The translations under genes and the position numbers were made by a program. 64,000 bases of DNA, taken from the NCBI RefSeq assembly GCF_007827555.1, contig NZ_VISS01000013.1, positions 33,674-97,673 on the forward strand, in the 5' to 3' direction. The notes beneath the pieces were generated by a model that was given only the letters and a program-made list of their open reading frames with translations, searched no databases and was not told the origin of the DNA. This document shows, in pieces, positions 39,001 through 48,173 of this stretch; the stretch's first letter is position 1, and every line of letters starts with the position of its first letter. The DNA comes from Aeribacillus composti. GTDB taxonomy: Bacteria > Bacillota > Bacilli > Bacillales > Aeribacillaceae.

Positions 39001-40397
39001 GTGAATATCAGCCGAGAGCACACAATTATACGAAAGTGCTGTTTGGTGAAGATAAAGTGTACCGTGCAGGAACAATTGGCACCGTTGCCGAAAAGACAGC
39101 TTTCGGATTTGTCCGCGGCTACATGAACGATCATAATCTGCATTTCCGCAGTGCAGAAGTCGATCGGCTTGTGAAAGGATGTACGGGGGTCAAGCGGACG
39201 ACAGGACAGCATCCCGGAGGAATCATCGTTGTTCCCGATTATATGGATATATATGATTTTACTCCAATTCAATATCCGGCAGATGATACAAGCGCTGATT
39301 GGAAAACGACACATTTTGATTTCCACTCCATTCACGATAACTTATTAAAGCTTGATATACTAGGGCACGATGATCCGACGGTCATCAGAATGCTTCAAGA
39401 TTTAAGCGGAATCGATCCGAAGACCATTCCAACAGATGATCCGGAAGTAATGAAAATCTTTTCCTCAACCGAATCACTTGGCGTGACAGAGGAGCAGATT
39501 GGCTGTAAAACGGGCACTCTGGGGATTCCAGAGTTCGGCACGCGATTTGTCCGCCAAATGTTGGAGGAAACAAGACCGACGACATTTTCAGAGCTTGTCC
39601 AAATATCAGGATTGTCCCATGGGACAGATGTTTGGCTAGGAAACGCACAAGAGCTGATTCAAAGTGGCACATGTACATTAAGTGAGGTCATTGGCTGCCG
39701 TGACGATATTATGGTTTATTTAATCTATCAAGGATTGGAGCCGTCGTTAGCCTTTAAAATTATGGAGTCGGTTCGGAAAGGAAAAGGCTTGATTCCCGAA
39801 TGGGAAGAAGAGATGAAAAAGAACGGCGTTCCAGACTGGTATATTGAATCTTGCAAAAAAATCAAATATATGTTTCCAAAAGCTCACGCGACAGCTTATG
39901 TATTAATGGCTGTGCGGATTGCATATTTTAAAGTGCATTTTCCTCTGCTATTCTATGCAACTTATTTTACAGTCAGAGCGGACGATTTTGACATCGAAAC
40001 GATGATCAAAGGAAGCACCGCAATCAGAGCGAAAATTGAAGAGATCAGTGCAAAAGGGCTCGATGCTTCTCCAAAAGAGAAGAGCTTGCTGACCGTATTG
40101 GAGATGGCACTTGAAATGACGGAGCGTGGATTTTCATTCCAAAAAGTAGATTTATACCGCTCTCAAGCCAAAGAATTCATTATTGACGGCGACAGCCTGA
40201 TACCACCGTTTAATTCGATACCAGGGCTTGGTACGAACGCGGCTATCAATATTGTTAAAGCGAGAGAAGAAGGAGAATTTTTATCCAAAGAGGATCTGCA
40301 GGAGCGGACAAAAATTTCAAAAACGATTATGGAATATCTTGAAAATCATGGCTGTTTGGCATCGCTGCCTGAGCAAAATCAGCTCTCCCTTTTCTGA
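36072..40397 (+). CDS. polC: DNA polymerase III alpha subunit, Gram-positive PolC
   Basis: A 1441-residue replicative polymerase. Order: N-terminal domain; OB fold (about 240-330); PHP domain starting [20 protein letters not shown], into which a DnaQ-type 3'-5' exonuclease is inserted ([20 protein letters not shown]); a zinc-binding part with CPKC and CPQC (about residues 917-943); then the palm with [19 protein letters not shown], and the C-terminal duplex-binding domain. It is the main chromosome-copying enzyme in Firmicutes. Start after AGAGGGGAAACCA. Length matches B. subtilis PolC closely. Confidence 0.98.
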   Translation: MDDKDLQQQKERFQILLKQLEMTDDQIYPYFQNGAILKLTVHKKSKLWDFSFRLENILPFRILQLFDRRLNKTFSHLANVTFHITTVKQEYDEQLVQDYWEFCLQEMEGVSPPILSLLKEQMPKLEKQKLMIRTRNETENETIKKKYGPIIQQAYEKYGFPKLTIDTVIDASNEEWEKFLEQKQKEDEERILQAMMEMKQNGKENQTQEPKKQEGPLIIGYKIKDDEEIRTLDNIFDEERRVVIQGYVFEAETKELKSGRTLCTFKITDYTNSILVKMFGRDKEDNALLASIKKGMWLKVRGSIQNDTFVRDLVMIANDINEINPKKRLDTAPEGEKRVELHLHSQMSQMDAVTSITDLVEQAKMWGHEAIALTDHAVVQSFPEAYAASKKFGVKMIYGLEANIVDDGVPIAYNESHRLLSEDTFVVFDVETTGLSAVYDTIIELAAVKIKNGEIIDRFESFANPHHPLSATTIELTGITDDMVQNAPNVDEVLYKFKEWAADSILVAHNASFDMGFINAGYKKYLQVKKADNPVIDTLELARYLYPNLKNHRLNTLCKKFDIELVQHHRAIYDAEATGYLLVKLLQEVNERGILYHDELNERTGDSKAYERARPFHATLLVQNETGLKNLFKLVSLSHVQYFYRVPRIPRSVLLKHREGILIGSGCDKGEIFEAMMQKGPEEVEEMASFYDFLEVHPPEVYYPLIETEQVRNEQAIKEIIANIVKLGEKLSIPVVATGNVHYLNKEDKIYRKILISSQGGANPLNRHTLPDVHFRTTNEMLDAFRFLGDEKAKEIVVTNSQYIASLIGDVKPIKDDLYTPKIDGAEEEIREMSYNRAKEIYGDPLPEIVQARLEKELKSIIGHGFAVIYLISHKLVKKSLDDGYLVGSRGSVGSSFVATMTEITEVNPLPPHYVCPKCKHSEFFNDGSVGSGYDLPDKNCPQCGAPYKKDGHDIPFETFLGFKGDKVPDIDLNFSGEYQPRAHNYTKVLFGEDKVYRAGTIGTVAEKTAFGFVRGYMNDHNLHFRSAEVDRLVKGCTGVKRTTGQHPGGIIVVPDYMDIYDFTPIQYPADDTSADWKTTHFDFHSIHDNLLKLDILGHDDPTVIRMLQDLSGIDPKTIPTDDPEVMKIFSSTESLGVTEEQIGCKTGTLGIPEFGTRFVRQMLEETRPTTFSELVQISGLSHGTDVWLGNAQELIQSGTCTLSEVIGCRDDIMVYLIYQGLEPSLAFKIMESVRKGKGLIPEWEEEMKKNGVPDWYIESCKKIKYMFPKAHATAYVLMAVRIAYFKVHFPLLFYATYFTVRADDFDIETMIKGSTAIRAKIEEISAKGLDASPKEKSLLTVLEMALEMTERGFSFQKVDLYRSQAKEFIIDGDSLIPPFNSIPGLGTNAAINIVKAREEGEFLSKEDLQERTKISKTIMEYLENHGCLASLPEQNQLSLF

Positions 40398-40410
40398 TTT
40401 GCGATTCAAT

Positions 40411-40439
40411 TTGCAAACCTGATTAGGTTATGTTATATT
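40411..40439 (+). promoter_or_regulatory. Probable SigA promoter for the rimP-nusA operon
   Basis: TTGCAA at 40411-40416 and TATATT at 40434-40439 are exactly 17 bases apart. Transcription from about 40446 would pass through the hairpin at 40470-40498 before reaching rimP at 40571. Confidence 0.72.
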
Positions 40440-40469
40440 CATTTATGGAAATGCTAAAAAAAGCCTAAC

Positions 40470-40508
40470 GAAAGAGTGGGGAAAAAACCCACTCTTTCCT
40501 ATTGGAAC
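40470..40508 (+). terminator. Leader hairpin, likely attenuator, before rimP
   Basis: GAAAGAGTGGG (40470-40480) pairs perfectly over 11 bp with CCCACTCTTTC (40488-40498). If the inner GAGTGGG/CCCACTC forms, it is followed by TTTCCTATT, an interrupted T-tract typical of weak terminators. It can end polC transcripts and, being downstream of the promoter, can also act on the nusA operon. NusA-dependent autoregulation of this operon is reported in B. subtilis as I recall; its use here is inference. Confidence 0.65.
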
Positions 40509-40570
40509 TAGTTTTTTATGACGATTAAATAGATGTCCCTTTCTGAAACGCTGAAATTAAGGAGGAAAAT

Positions 40571-41047
40571 ATGAGCCAATCTATAACAGATCTCGTCAAA
40601 GAACTAGCATCGCCAATTCTTGAAAATTTGCAGCTGGAACTAGTAGATATTGAATATGTAAAAGAGGGGAAAAATTGGTATTTACGGCTTTTTATTGATT
40701 CTGAAGATGGTGTCGATATTGAAGAGTGCGGTATGGTAAGCGAACATTTGAGCGAAAAGCTGGATGAAATCGATCCGATTCCTCACAACTATTTCTTGGA
40801 GGTATCTTCTCCAGGCGCTGAACGTCCTTTAAAAACAAAGGCCGATTTTGAAAAGGCTGTCGGGAAAAATGTCGCACTCAAAACTTACGAGCCGATCAAC
40901 GGGGAAAAACATTTTGAAGGGGTTTTAACGGATTTTGACGGCGAGATTGCCACACTCGAAATAAGAGTGAAAACAAAAACTAAACAAGTGGAAATTCCTT
41001 GGGGAAAAATTGCAAAAGCTAGACTTGCCGTTTCATTTAATATTTAA
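40571..41047 (+). CDS. rimP: Ribosome maturation factor RimP
   Basis: 158 residues of the RimP family: N-terminal domain with [20 protein letters not shown] and [18 protein letters not shown], then [17 protein letters not shown] and a C-terminal SH3-like domain. It aids 30S assembly. AAGGAGGAAAAT precedes the ATG. First gene of the nusA operon, 23 bases before nusA. Confidence 0.96.
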   Translation: MSQSITDLVKELASPILENLQLELVDIEYVKEGKNWYLRLFIDSEDGVDIEECGMVSEHLSEKLDEIDPIPHNYFLEVSSPGAERPLKTKADFEKAVGKNVALKTYEPINGEKHFEGVLTDFDGEIATLEIRVKTKTKQVEIPWGKIAKARLAVSFNI

Positions 41048-41070
41048 GTGATGAGGAGGAACATCATTTT

Positions 41071-42192
41071 ATGAACAGCCAACTTTTAGATGCCTTGACA
41101 GTATTAGAAAAAGAAAAAGGCATTAGTAAAGATGTCATTATAGATGCGATTGAAGCTGCCCTCATTTCTGCATACAAACGCAACTTTAACCAAGCGCAAA
41201 ACGTGCGTGTCGATATTAATCGCGAAACAGGTACGATGCAGGTGTTTGCGAGAAAAGAAGTGGTGGAAGAAGTAACGGATCCCCGTTTGGAAATTTCCAT
41301 CCATGATGCGATGAACATCAATCCCCAATATGAAATCGGCGATGTCGTTGAAATTGAGGTGACACCGAAAGAATTTGGACGAATAGCAGCACAAACTGCG
41401 AAACAAGTCGTTACGCAGCGAGTTCGTGAAGCCGAAAGAGGAGTCATTTATTCGGAATTTATTGATCGTGAAGAAGATATCATGACCGGAATCGTCCAAA
41501 GAACTGATCCCAAATATATATACGTAAGTCTAGGGAAAATAGAGGCTCTCCTCCCACAATCGGAACAGATGCCGAATGAAAAATACGAACCTCATGACCG
41601 AATTAAAGTATTCATTACAAAAGTAGAAAAAACAACAAAAGGACCACAAATTTTTGTTTCCAGAACACACCCGGGGCTGTTGAAGCGTTTATTCGAATTG
41701 GAAGTTCCGGAAATATATGACGGGACAGTGGAAATTAAATCAGTCGCCCGGGAGGCAGGTGACAGATCAAAGATTTCGGTTCATTCCGACAATCCTGAAG
41801 TTGACCCGGTCGGATCATGCGTTGGACCAAAAGGCCAGCGTGTTCAAGCAATTGTAAACGAGTTGAATGGCGAAAAAATTGATATCGTTCGCTGGTCTAA
41901 AAATCCTGTTGAATTTGTTGCAAATGCTTTAAGTCCTTCAAAAGTTTTGGACGTTATTGTCGATGAAGAGGAAAAAGCTACAACCGTCATCGTTCCTGAT
42001 TATCAATTATCCCTTGCGATTGGCAAAAGAGGGCAAAACGCGCGCCTCGCTGCCAAATTAACCGGATGGAAAATTGATATTAAAAGCGAATCGGAAGCGA
42101 GAGAGCTGAACATCTATCCTCGCGAAGAGCATGATAGTTTATTCCAATTTGACAATACGGATGATGAACACGGAGAAGAACAAGACGAATAG
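41071..42192 (+). CDS. nusA: Transcription termination/antitermination factor NusA
   Basis: 373 residues: N-terminal RNA polymerase-binding domain (about 1-125), S1 domain (about 135-200, [20 protein letters not shown]), and two KH domains ([20 protein letters not shown] and [20 protein letters not shown]). It lacks the C-terminal acidic repeats of E. coli NusA, as normal in Bacillus. It promotes pausing and intrinsic termination. GAGGAGGAAC precedes the ATG. An acidic tail ends the protein. Confidence 0.97.
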   Translation: MNSQLLDALTVLEKEKGISKDVIIDAIEAALISAYKRNFNQAQNVRVDINRETGTMQVFARKEVVEEVTDPRLEISIHDAMNINPQYEIGDVVEIEVTPKEFGRIAAQTAKQVVTQRVREAERGVIYSEFIDREEDIMTGIVQRTDPKYIYVSLGKIEALLPQSEQMPNEKYEPHDRIKVFITKVEKTTKGPQIFVSRTHPGLLKRLFELEVPEIYDGTVEIKSVAREAGDRSKISVHSDNPEVDPVGSCVGPKGQRVQAIVNELNGEKIDIVRWSKNPVEFVANALSPSKVLDVIVDEEEKATTVIVPDYQLSLAIGKRGQNARLAAKLTGWKIDIKSESEARELNIYPREEHDSLFQFDNTDDEHGEEQDE

Positions 42193-42204
42193 AGGTGGTT
42201 ACCA

Positions 42205-42489
42205 GTGGCAAAGCAAAAGAAAATTCCGATGAGAAAATGTGTGGCGACTGGCGAAATGAGACCCAAAAAGGAGCTTGTTCGAATCGTTCGTTCGAAAGAA
42301 GGAGAAGTTTCGGTTGATTTAACAGGAAAGAAAAATGGACGCGGTGCTTATATCACTCTTGATAAAGACTGCATTTTAAAGGCGAAAAAGAAAAATGTGC
42401 TATCCGTCCATTTAGATGCGCCTGTTCCGGAATCTATATATGATGAATTAATTCAGCTAGCTGAGAAGGAGAAACCTTCATTGCCATGA
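42205..42489 (+). CDS. rnpM: YlxR family RNA-binding protein (RnpM)
   Basis: A 94-residue basic protein with the YlxR motifs [20 protein letters not shown] and [15 protein letters not shown]. The family binds RNA; the B. subtilis member has been reported to modulate RNase P. GTG start after AGAGGTGGTTACCA. It overlaps ylxQ by four bases (ATGA). Always found between nusA and infB in Firmicutes. Confidence 0.93.
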   Translation: MAKQKKIPMRKCVATGEMRPKKELVRIVRSKEGEVSVDLTGKKNGRGAYITLDKDCILKAKKKNVLSVHLDAPVPESIYDELIQLAEKEKPSLP

Positions 42490-42785
42490 ATGGACAATGG
42501 AAATCTTTATTAGGCCTTGCCTATCGGGCAAGAAAAGTGATTTCAGGAGAAGAACTTGTTTTGAAAGAGGTTCGAAATAAGCGTGCAAAACTCGTTTTAT
42601 TGGCAGACGATGCTTCTTCTAACACGAAGAAAAAAATTACGGATAAATGTTCGTTTTATAAAGTTCCGCTCGTGATTGCCCCAAACCGATACGAACTTGG
42701 GCAATCGATCGGTAAGGAAGAAAGAGTAGTTGTTGCCGTGACGGAAGAAGGTTTTGCCAAGAAGTTGAAGCTTCTACTTGAATAA
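42486..42785 (+). CDS. ylxQ: L7Ae-family ribosomal-type protein YlxQ
   Basis: A 99-residue L7Ae/L30e fold protein ([20 protein letters not shown], then [20 protein letters not shown]). Such proteins bind kink-turn RNA; the function of YlxQ is not settled. AAGGAGAAA lies about 11 bases upstream inside rnpM. Its start overlaps the rnpM stop. Confidence 0.93.
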   Translation: MNGQWKSLLGLAYRARKVISGEELVLKEVRNKRAKLVLLADDASSNTKKKITDKCSFYKVPLVIAPNRYELGQSIGKEERVVVAVTEEGFAKKLKLLLE

Positions 42786-42804
42786 CTACTTTGGGGGTGA
42801 ACGT

Positions 42805-44967
42805 ATGGGTAAAATGCGAGTATATGAATATGCAAAACAACAAAATATAACGAGCAAAGAAGTAATCCATACATTAAAAGAAATGAATATAAATGTTGCA
42901 AACCACATGTCAATGATCGACAGCAATACAATTGAAAAACTCAATGGACGATATCAAAAGGAACAACCTAAGAAAAACGTTCAAAAAGATCATCAACCAA
43001 AACAAAAGGCAGAAAAGCATGCAGCATATGATGACATTCCATTTGATGACGATGAGGATATCGTATTGAACAAGAAAAAATCAGGCAAAAAACCTTCTCC
43101 AAAACGCGAGGAACGCAAACAAAACGTTCCGATTCAACAAACGAAACATAAAAACAAAAAAAATGGAAAGAAAAACAAAAAAGCGGTTCAAAATGAAGCT
43201 CCAAGCAAAAAAGAATTGCCGTCCAAAATTACGTATCAAGGCTCTTTAACAGTCGCTGAGCTTGCCAACAAACTCCATAAAGAACCGTCAGAGATCATTA
43301 AGAAGCTCATGATGCTCGGCGTCATGGCAACAATCAACCAAGAGCTGGAGAAGGACATTATCGAACTGATCGCTTCTGAATACGGCGTTGAAGTGGAAGA
43401 AGAAATTGTTTTCGATGAAACAGAATTTGAAAAGTATGAAATCGAAGACAAGGAAGAAGATCTTGTCAGCCGTCCTCCTGTTGTGACAATTATGGGGCAT
43501 GTTGACCATGGGAAAACGACTCTTTTAGATTCCATTCGAAAAACAAAAGTGGCTGAAGGCGAAGCTGGAGGCATTACGCAGCATATCGGCGCTTACCAGG
43601 TTGAAGTGGAAGGGAAAAAGATCACATTTTTAGATACACCTGGCCATGCAGCGTTTACAACAATGAGAGCCCGCGGTGCTCAATTAACAGATATTACTGT
43701 TTTAGTCGTTGCTGCAGATGATGGTGTTATGCCGCAGACAGTTGAGGCAATTAACCATGCAAAAGCTGCGAATGTGCCGATTATTGTAGCGGTCAACAAA
43801 ATGGATAAGCCGACGGCAAATCCTGACCGTGTGATGCAGGAATTAACGGAACATGGCCTTGTACCGGAAGATTGGGGCGGCGACACGATATTTGTGCCAA
43901 TTTCGGCATTAAAAGGTGACGGAATTCCTGAACTATTGGAAATGATCTTGCTCGTTGCGGAAATGGAAGAGTTAAAAGCGAATCCGAATCGTCTTGCAAC
44001 CGGTACGGTTGTTGAAGCAAAGCTTGATAAAGGCAGAGGTTCAGTTGCAACATTGCTTGTTCAAAACGGAACGCTTCGTGTCGGTGATCCAATTGTTGTC
44101 GGAAACACATATGGACGGGTGCGTGCGATGGTGAATGATGTCGGAAAACGTGTAAAAGAAGCTTTACCGTCCACTCCGGTTGAAATCACCGGTCTTCATG
44201 AAGTTCCATTAGCCGGCGACAGATTTATGGTATTTGAAGATGAGAAAAAAGCGCGTCAAATCGGTGAAGCCCGTGCGAAAAAACAGCTGGAAGAGCAGCG
44301 CAGCGAAAAGACAAAGCTAAGCCTTGATGATTTATTTGAACAAATTAAGCAAAATGATATAAAAGAAATTAATTTAATCGTCAAAGCAGATGTGCAAGGT
44401 TCCGTTGAAGCTCTTTCATCAGCTCTTCAAAAAATCGATGTTGAAGGAGTAAAAGTAAAAATTATTCACACCGGTGTCGGTGCCATTACGGAATATGACA
44501 TCATGCTTGCCTCTGCTTCCAACGCTATTGTGATCGGCTTTAATGTTCGCCCGGATGTGAATGCGAAGAGAACAGCGGAAGCGGAAAACGTCGACATTCG
44601 CCTTCACCGCATCATTTATAAAGTGATCGAAGAAATCGAAGCGGCTATGAAAGGTATGCTTGATCCTGAATACGAAGAAAAAGTGATCGGTACCCTTGAA
44701 GTGCGGCAAACATTCAAAGTTTCTAAAATCGGTACAATTGCCGGCTGCTACGTCACAGATGGTTCTGTTACACGCGACAGCGGCGTTCGCTTAATTCGGG
44801 ACGGAGTCGTGATTTTTGAAGGTGAAATTGACACTTTAAAACGTTTTAAAGATGATGTAAAAGAAGTTGCTCAAGGATATGAGTGCGGACTTACGATTAA
44901 AAACTTTAACGATATTAAAGAAGGCGACACGATTGAAGCGTTCATCATGGAGGAAGTTAAAAAATAA
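42805..44967 (+). CDS. infB: Translation initiation factor IF-2
   Basis: 720 residues from the ATG at 42805. N-terminal IF2-N domain ([20 protein letters not shown]), a charged Lys-rich linker, a second IF2-N motif ([20 protein letters not shown]), the G domain ([38 protein letters not shown]), then domains II-IV. It brings initiator tRNA to the ribosome. GGGGGTGA precedes this ATG. Its stop overlaps the ylxP start (TAATG). Confidence 0.97.
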   Translation: MGKMRVYEYAKQQNITSKEVIHTLKEMNINVANHMSMIDSNTIEKLNGRYQKEQPKKNVQKDHQPKQKAEKHAAYDDIPFDDDEDIVLNKKKSGKKPSPKREERKQNVPIQQTKHKNKKNGKKNKKAVQNEAPSKKELPSKITYQGSLTVAELANKLHKEPSEIIKKLMMLGVMATINQELEKDIIELIASEYGVEVEEEIVFDETEFEKYEIEDKEEDLVSRPPVVTIMGHVDHGKTTLLDSIRKTKVAEGEAGGITQHIGAYQVEVEGKKITFLDTPGHAAFTTMRARGAQLTDITVLVVAADDGVMPQTVEAINHAKAANVPIIVAVNKMDKPTANPDRVMQELTEHGLVPEDWGGDTIFVPISALKGDGIPELLEMILLVAEMEELKANPNRLATGTVVEAKLDKGRGSVATLLVQNGTLRVGDPIVVGNTYGRVRAMVNDVGKRVKEALPSTPVEITGLHEVPLAGDRFMVFEDEKKARQIGEARAKKQLEEQRSEKTKLSLDDLFEQIKQNDIKEINLIVKADVQGSVEALSSALQKIDVEGVKVKIIHTGVGAITEYDIMLASASNAIVIGFNVRPDVNAKRTAEAENVDIRLHRIIYKVIEEIEAAMKGMLDPEYEEKVIGTLEVRQTFKVSKIGTIAGCYVTDGSVTRDSGVRLIRDGVVIFEGEIDTLKRFKDDVKEVAQGYECGLTIKNFNDIKEGDTIEAFIMEEVKK

Positions 44968-45245
44968 TGCTCGGAATGGTATCATGTGAATGCATGATTT
45001 TTGAAGCTTCTTCTTTAAAAGAAAAACGTGCAGTAGTGCAACGAATTATAAAAAGACTGCAAAACAAATTTAATGTCAGTGTTGCAGAAATCGGCTTTCA
45101 GGATGCATGGCAGCGGACCGAAATCGGCATTGCCTGCCTTGCATCGAGCCGCGCCATCGCGGAAAAAGAACTGAACCAGGCATTGAAGTTGATCGATTCT
45201 TTTCCTGAAATTGAACGAACCATTACAACATTTGACTGGTTTTAG
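44967..45245 (+). CDS. ylxP: DUF503 protein YlxP
   Basis: 92 residues of the YlxP/DUF503 family ([39 protein letters not shown], then a C-terminal TTFDWF). Function unknown; its constant place between infB and rbfA suggests a ribosome-related role. The ATG overlaps the infB stop; GGAGGAAG upstream serves as ribosome site. Confidence 0.93.
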   Translation: MLGMVSCECMIFEASSLKEKRAVVQRIIKRLQNKFNVSVAEIGFQDAWQRTEIGIACLASSRAIAEKELNQALKLIDSFPEIERTITTFDWF

Positions 45246-45261
45246 CAAATGAGGTGATGAA

Positions 45262-45621
45262 ATGAGCCTAAGAGCAAACAGAGTAGCTGAACAGATGAAA
45301 AAAGAGCTAAGCGATATTATTGGCAGAAAAATTAAAGACCCGAGAATTGGATTTGTAACTGTAACGGACGTTCGCTTAACAGGGGATTTGCAAATCGCTA
45401 AAGTATATATTTCTGTATTGGGAAATGAGGAACAGAAGGAAAACACGATGAAGGCGCTGGCGAAAGCCAAAGGATTTATCCGCTCTGAAATCGGGTCGCG
45501 GATTCGGCTGCGGAAAACTCCGGAAATTCATTTTGAATTTGACGAGACAATTGATTATGGCAATCGAATCGAATCATTAATCCATGAATTGAAAAAAGAA
45601 GAAAGAGATCATGAAAGCTGA
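45262..45621 (+). CDS. rbfA: Ribosome-binding factor A
   Basis: 119 residues with RbfA motifs ([56 protein letters not shown]). It binds the 30S subunit during 16S rRNA 5' end maturation. GAGGTGATGAA precedes the ATG. A terminator follows. Confidence 0.97.
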   Translation: MSLRANRVAEQMKKELSDIIGRKIKDPRIGFVTVTDVRLTGDLQIAKVYISVLGNEEQKENTMKALAKAKGFIRSEIGSRIRLRKTPEIHFEFDETIDYGNRIESLIHELKKEERDHES

Positions 45622-45622
45622 G

Positions 45623-45659
45623 GAATCCCGTTTCACAATTGTGTAACGGGTTCTTTTTT
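45623..45659 (+). terminator. Terminator after rbfA
   Basis: GAA plus CCCGTT (45623-45632) pairs with AACGGG plus TTC (45645-45653), with an inner CACA/TGTG stem and a T-tract TTTTTT at 45654-45659. truB begins about 34 bases later. Confidence 0.85.
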
Positions 45660-45692
45660 CATGATTGCAGCTGGCAAAAGGAAGGTGTGACT

Positions 45693-46610
45693 GTGGACGG
45701 CGTTCTTCTCTTACATAAACCTAGAGGAATGACTTCAAATGATTGTGTCCAAAAAGTGCGCAAATTGTTTCGAACGAAAAAAGCGGGGCATACTGGTACA
45801 TTAGATCCGGATGTCTCAGGCGTGCTCCCTATTTGCATCGGCAAGGCAACAAAAATTTCGTCATATTTAATGGCTGAGAATAAGGAATACATCGCTGAAG
45901 TAACATTAGGAGCTGCCACTGAAACAGAGGATGCTTCTGGAAGCATTATTGCTGTAAAAGAAGTAAAGCTCCCGCCATCAAAAGAGGAAATTGAACGAGT
46001 GCTGGAAAGCTTTCGCGGAGAAATTGAACAAATTCCGCCAATGTATTCTGCAGTAAAAGTAAATGGAAAAAAATTATACGAATACGCGCGTGAAGGGAAA
46101 GTAGTCGAAAGGCCGAAAAGAAGGGTTGTCATTCATGCCATGCACCTTTTAAGCGATATAAAACAACATGACAAAACGGCTTCCTTTTCCATTCAAGTCT
46201 CTTGCTCAAAAGGGACATATATTCGAACTCTCGCGGTCATGATTGGAGAAAAATTAGGGTATCCTGCTCACATGTCTGAATTGGTGCGAATAAGATCCGG
46301 CCGTTTTCATTTACATGACTGCGTCACGTTTTCTGCGGTCGAGCAATGTTTAAAAACGGGAGATTTGCCAAACGGTTTTCTTACCATAGAGGAAGCATTA
46401 AATCAATTGCCGAAAATTAAAATAAATGATACATTAGCAAAGAAAGTAAAAAACGGAGCGATGTTGGAAATGAACGAGGATTTCCAGCATATTGGACAAA
46501 ATGATGTTGTAGCAATATGGAATAATCGAGAAATTATTGCCATATATAAAAAGCATTCAGAAAAAAACAATGTGCTTAAACCCGTCAAGGTGTTAAAAAC
46601 GAATGAATAG
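45693..46610 (+). CDS. truB: tRNA pseudouridine-55 synthase TruB
   Basis: 305 residues from the GTG at 45693. Catalytic Asp is in GHTGTLDPDVSGVLPICIGK; further motifs are IEQIPPMYSAVKVNGKKLYE and SCSKGTYIRTL. It makes pseudouridine in the T-loop of tRNAs. AAAGGAAGGTG supports GTG 45693; GTG 45687 is possible, and the open frame before it runs through the rbfA terminator. A C-terminal PUA-like part ends the protein. Confidence 0.96.
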   Translation: MDGVLLLHKPRGMTSNDCVQKVRKLFRTKKAGHTGTLDPDVSGVLPICIGKATKISSYLMAENKEYIAEVTLGAATETEDASGSIIAVKEVKLPPSKEEIERVLESFRGEIEQIPPMYSAVKVNGKKLYEYAREGKVVERPKRRVVIHAMHLLSDIKQHDKTASFSIQVSCSKGTYIRTLAVMIGEKLGYPAHMSELVRIRSGRFHLHDCVTFSAVEQCLKTGDLPNGFLTIEEALNQLPKIKINDTLAKKVKNGAMLEMNEDFQHIGQNDVVAIWNNREIIAIYKKHSEKNNVLKPVKVLKTNE

Positions 46611-46631
46611 GTAAGAAAAGGGGAACTTTCG

Positions 46632-47612
46632 GTGAAAATGATAAAAATAACACATCCACACCATTTGGCAAAACAAAATGTGCCGAAATCGGTAATGGCG
46701 CTCGGATTTTTTGATGGAGTCCATAAAGGGCATCAAAAAGTCATTCAAACAGCTAAACAGAAGGCTGAAGAATTAAATGTTGAATGTGCGGTGATGACAT
46801 TTGATCCGCACCCATCCATCGTCTTAAAAAAAAATATTCAACAAATAGAATATATTACTCCTTTACAAGAGAAACTGAAGTTTATTGAAGATCTTGGAAT
46901 TGATCGATTGTATTTAGTCGAATTTACAGAAAGCTTTAGCTCGCTTCAGCCTCAACAATTTGTCGATCAATATATTATCGGATTAAATGCCATTCACGTT
47001 GTGGCCGGTTTTGATTTTACATTCGGCCGGTTTGGAAAAGGGACAATGGAAACTTTGCCTTTCTATTCAAGAGGAGCCTTTACGCATACGACGGTCGAAA
47101 AGCTGACAGACGGTGAAAGAAAAATCAGCTCTTCCCTCGTTCGAAACGCTATTAAAAATGGTGATGTTTCTTATGCATGCTCTCTTCTAGGGCGGCCTCA
47201 TCAAGTATCCGGAAAGGTAATCCATGGAGAAAAGCGAGGGCGGACAATCGGCTTTCCAACCGCAAATATTGAACTAAGCGAATCCTACATTACTCCTCCG
47301 ACAGGGGTATATGCGGTCAAAATCAGCATGAATGGGAAGGAATATGCGGGCATATGCAATATCGGTTATAAGCCGACATTTCATGAAAAAAGACCGGACA
47401 AGCCGAGCATAGAAGTTCATATTTTTGATTTTCATGAAGAAATTTATGATATAGATGTGACCGTAAAATGGTTCAAACGAATACGAAGTGAACAAAAGTT
47501 TTCTGGTGTGGAAGAATTAATTGCCCAAATCAAACGGGATATCAAGGAAGCTAAAGATTTTTTTCAGCGGCTGGCAGAATCGGATAAAATCACGGCTGAA
47601 AAAAATTTTTAA
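46632..47612 (+). CDS. ribF: Bifunctional riboflavin kinase/FAD synthetase
   Basis: 326 residues, GTG start after AAAAGGGGAAC. The N-terminal FAD synthetase domain has ALGFFDGVHKGHQKVI and VVAGFDFTFGRFGKGTME. The C-terminal riboflavin kinase domain has GEKRGRTIGFPTANIEL and GVYAVKISMNGKEYAGICNI. It converts riboflavin to FMN and FAD. Named ribC in B. subtilis. Only 21 bases separate it from truB, so no FMN riboswitch is possible here. Confidence 0.96.
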   Translation: MKMIKITHPHHLAKQNVPKSVMALGFFDGVHKGHQKVIQTAKQKAEELNVECAVMTFDPHPSIVLKKNIQQIEYITPLQEKLKFIEDLGIDRLYLVEFTESFSSLQPQQFVDQYIIGLNAIHVVAGFDFTFGRFGKGTMETLPFYSRGAFTHTTVEKLTDGERKISSSLVRNAIKNGDVSYACSLLGRPHQVSGKVIHGEKRGRTIGFPTANIELSESYITPPTGVYAVKISMNGKEYAGICNIGYKPTFHEKRPDKPSIEVHIFDFHEEIYDIDVTVKWFKRIRSEQKFSGVEELIAQIKRDIKEAKDFFQRLAESDKITAEKNF

Positions 47613-47622
47613 TGGAACCTCC

Positions 47623-47651
47623 TTGCTTTTTCTTGGGAAAAATAGTATTCT
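47623..47651 (+). promoter_or_regulatory. Probable SigA promoter for rpsO
   Basis: TTGCTT at 47623-47628 and TATTCT at 47646-47651 are separated by 17 bases, a fair SigA match. The transcript would start near 47658 and carry a leader of about 80 bases. Confidence 0.6.
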
Positions 47652-47669
47652 TATTCTTGTAACTTTTAA

Positions 47670-47734
47670 CCGCTGCGTGGCAACGCGAGTCACCGACGCT
47701 TGCTAGGTAGCCGGGGATTATATTTAGGAGGTGG
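47670..47734 (+). promoter_or_regulatory. Structured rpsO leader, probable S15 operator
   Basis: The leader holds a tight hairpin (GCGT 47675-47678, loop GGCA, ACGC 47683-47686). A longer-range pairing of CCGCT (47670-47674) with AGCCGG (47709-47714) would close a multi-branch structure just before AGGAGG at 47726-47731. An S15-binding three-way-junction operator is known for rpsO of Geobacillus stearothermophilus; assignment here is by position and shape, not by alignment. Confidence 0.55.
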
Positions 47735-47740
47735 ACAAGG

Positions 47741-48010
47741 ATGGCTTTAACGCAAGAACGGAAAAATGAAGTGATTGAGCAATTTAAAACACATGAATCA
47801 GATACTGGTTCTCCTGAAGTGCAAATTGCTATCCTAACTGAAAAAATCAACATTTTAAATGAGCATTTGCGCGTTCACAAAAAAGACCACCATTCACGCA
47901 GAGGTCTTTTGAAAATGGTTGGGAAACGCCGTAATTTGTTGACGTATTTGCGCAATAAAGATGTTGCACGGTACCGTCAACTCATCAATAAACTCGGTTT
48001 GCGTCGTTAA
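47741..48010 (+). CDS. rpsO: 30S ribosomal protein S15
   Basis: 89 residues, the universal length for uS15, with [40 protein letters not shown] and a basic end. It binds the 16S rRNA central domain early in assembly. AGGAGGTGGACAAGG precedes the ATG. Likely autoregulated through the leader. A terminator follows at once. Confidence 0.98.
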   Translation: MALTQERKNEVIEQFKTHESDTGSPEVQIAILTEKINILNEHLRVHKKDHHSRRGLLKMVGKRRNLLTYLRNKDVARYRQLINKLGLRR

Positions 48011-48019
48011 GTTGTATGG

Positions 48020-48044
48020 AAGCGGGAGATTTCCCGCTTTTTTA
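48020..48044 (+). terminator. Terminator after rpsO
   Basis: AAGCGGGA (48020-48027) pairs with TCCCGCTT (48032-48039), followed by five further Ts. Ends the rpsO message before pnp. Confidence 0.9.
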
Positions 48045-48173
48045 CTGTATTCAAAAAAGTTTATGACAGATTACATAAAAACGATATAGATTGAAAAGTT
48101 TAAAAATAACATTTTTGTACAATCTTATGTGCGAAGATAGACTTTGTCAATGAAAGAGGGGTTCAAAACAAGT

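Noticed and set aside
45639..45692. Upstream extension of truB from 45639
   Set aside because: It runs through the rbfA terminator and encodes a stretch unlike TruB; a good ribosome site points to GTG 45693.
46611..46631. Possible FMN riboswitch before ribF
   Set aside because: Only 21 bases separate truB and ribF, far too short for the aptamer.
48091..48123. Promoter for pnp from TTGAAA and TACAAT
   Set aside because: The spacing is 21 bases, too long for SigA; no other matched pair is seen, so it is not listed as a feature.
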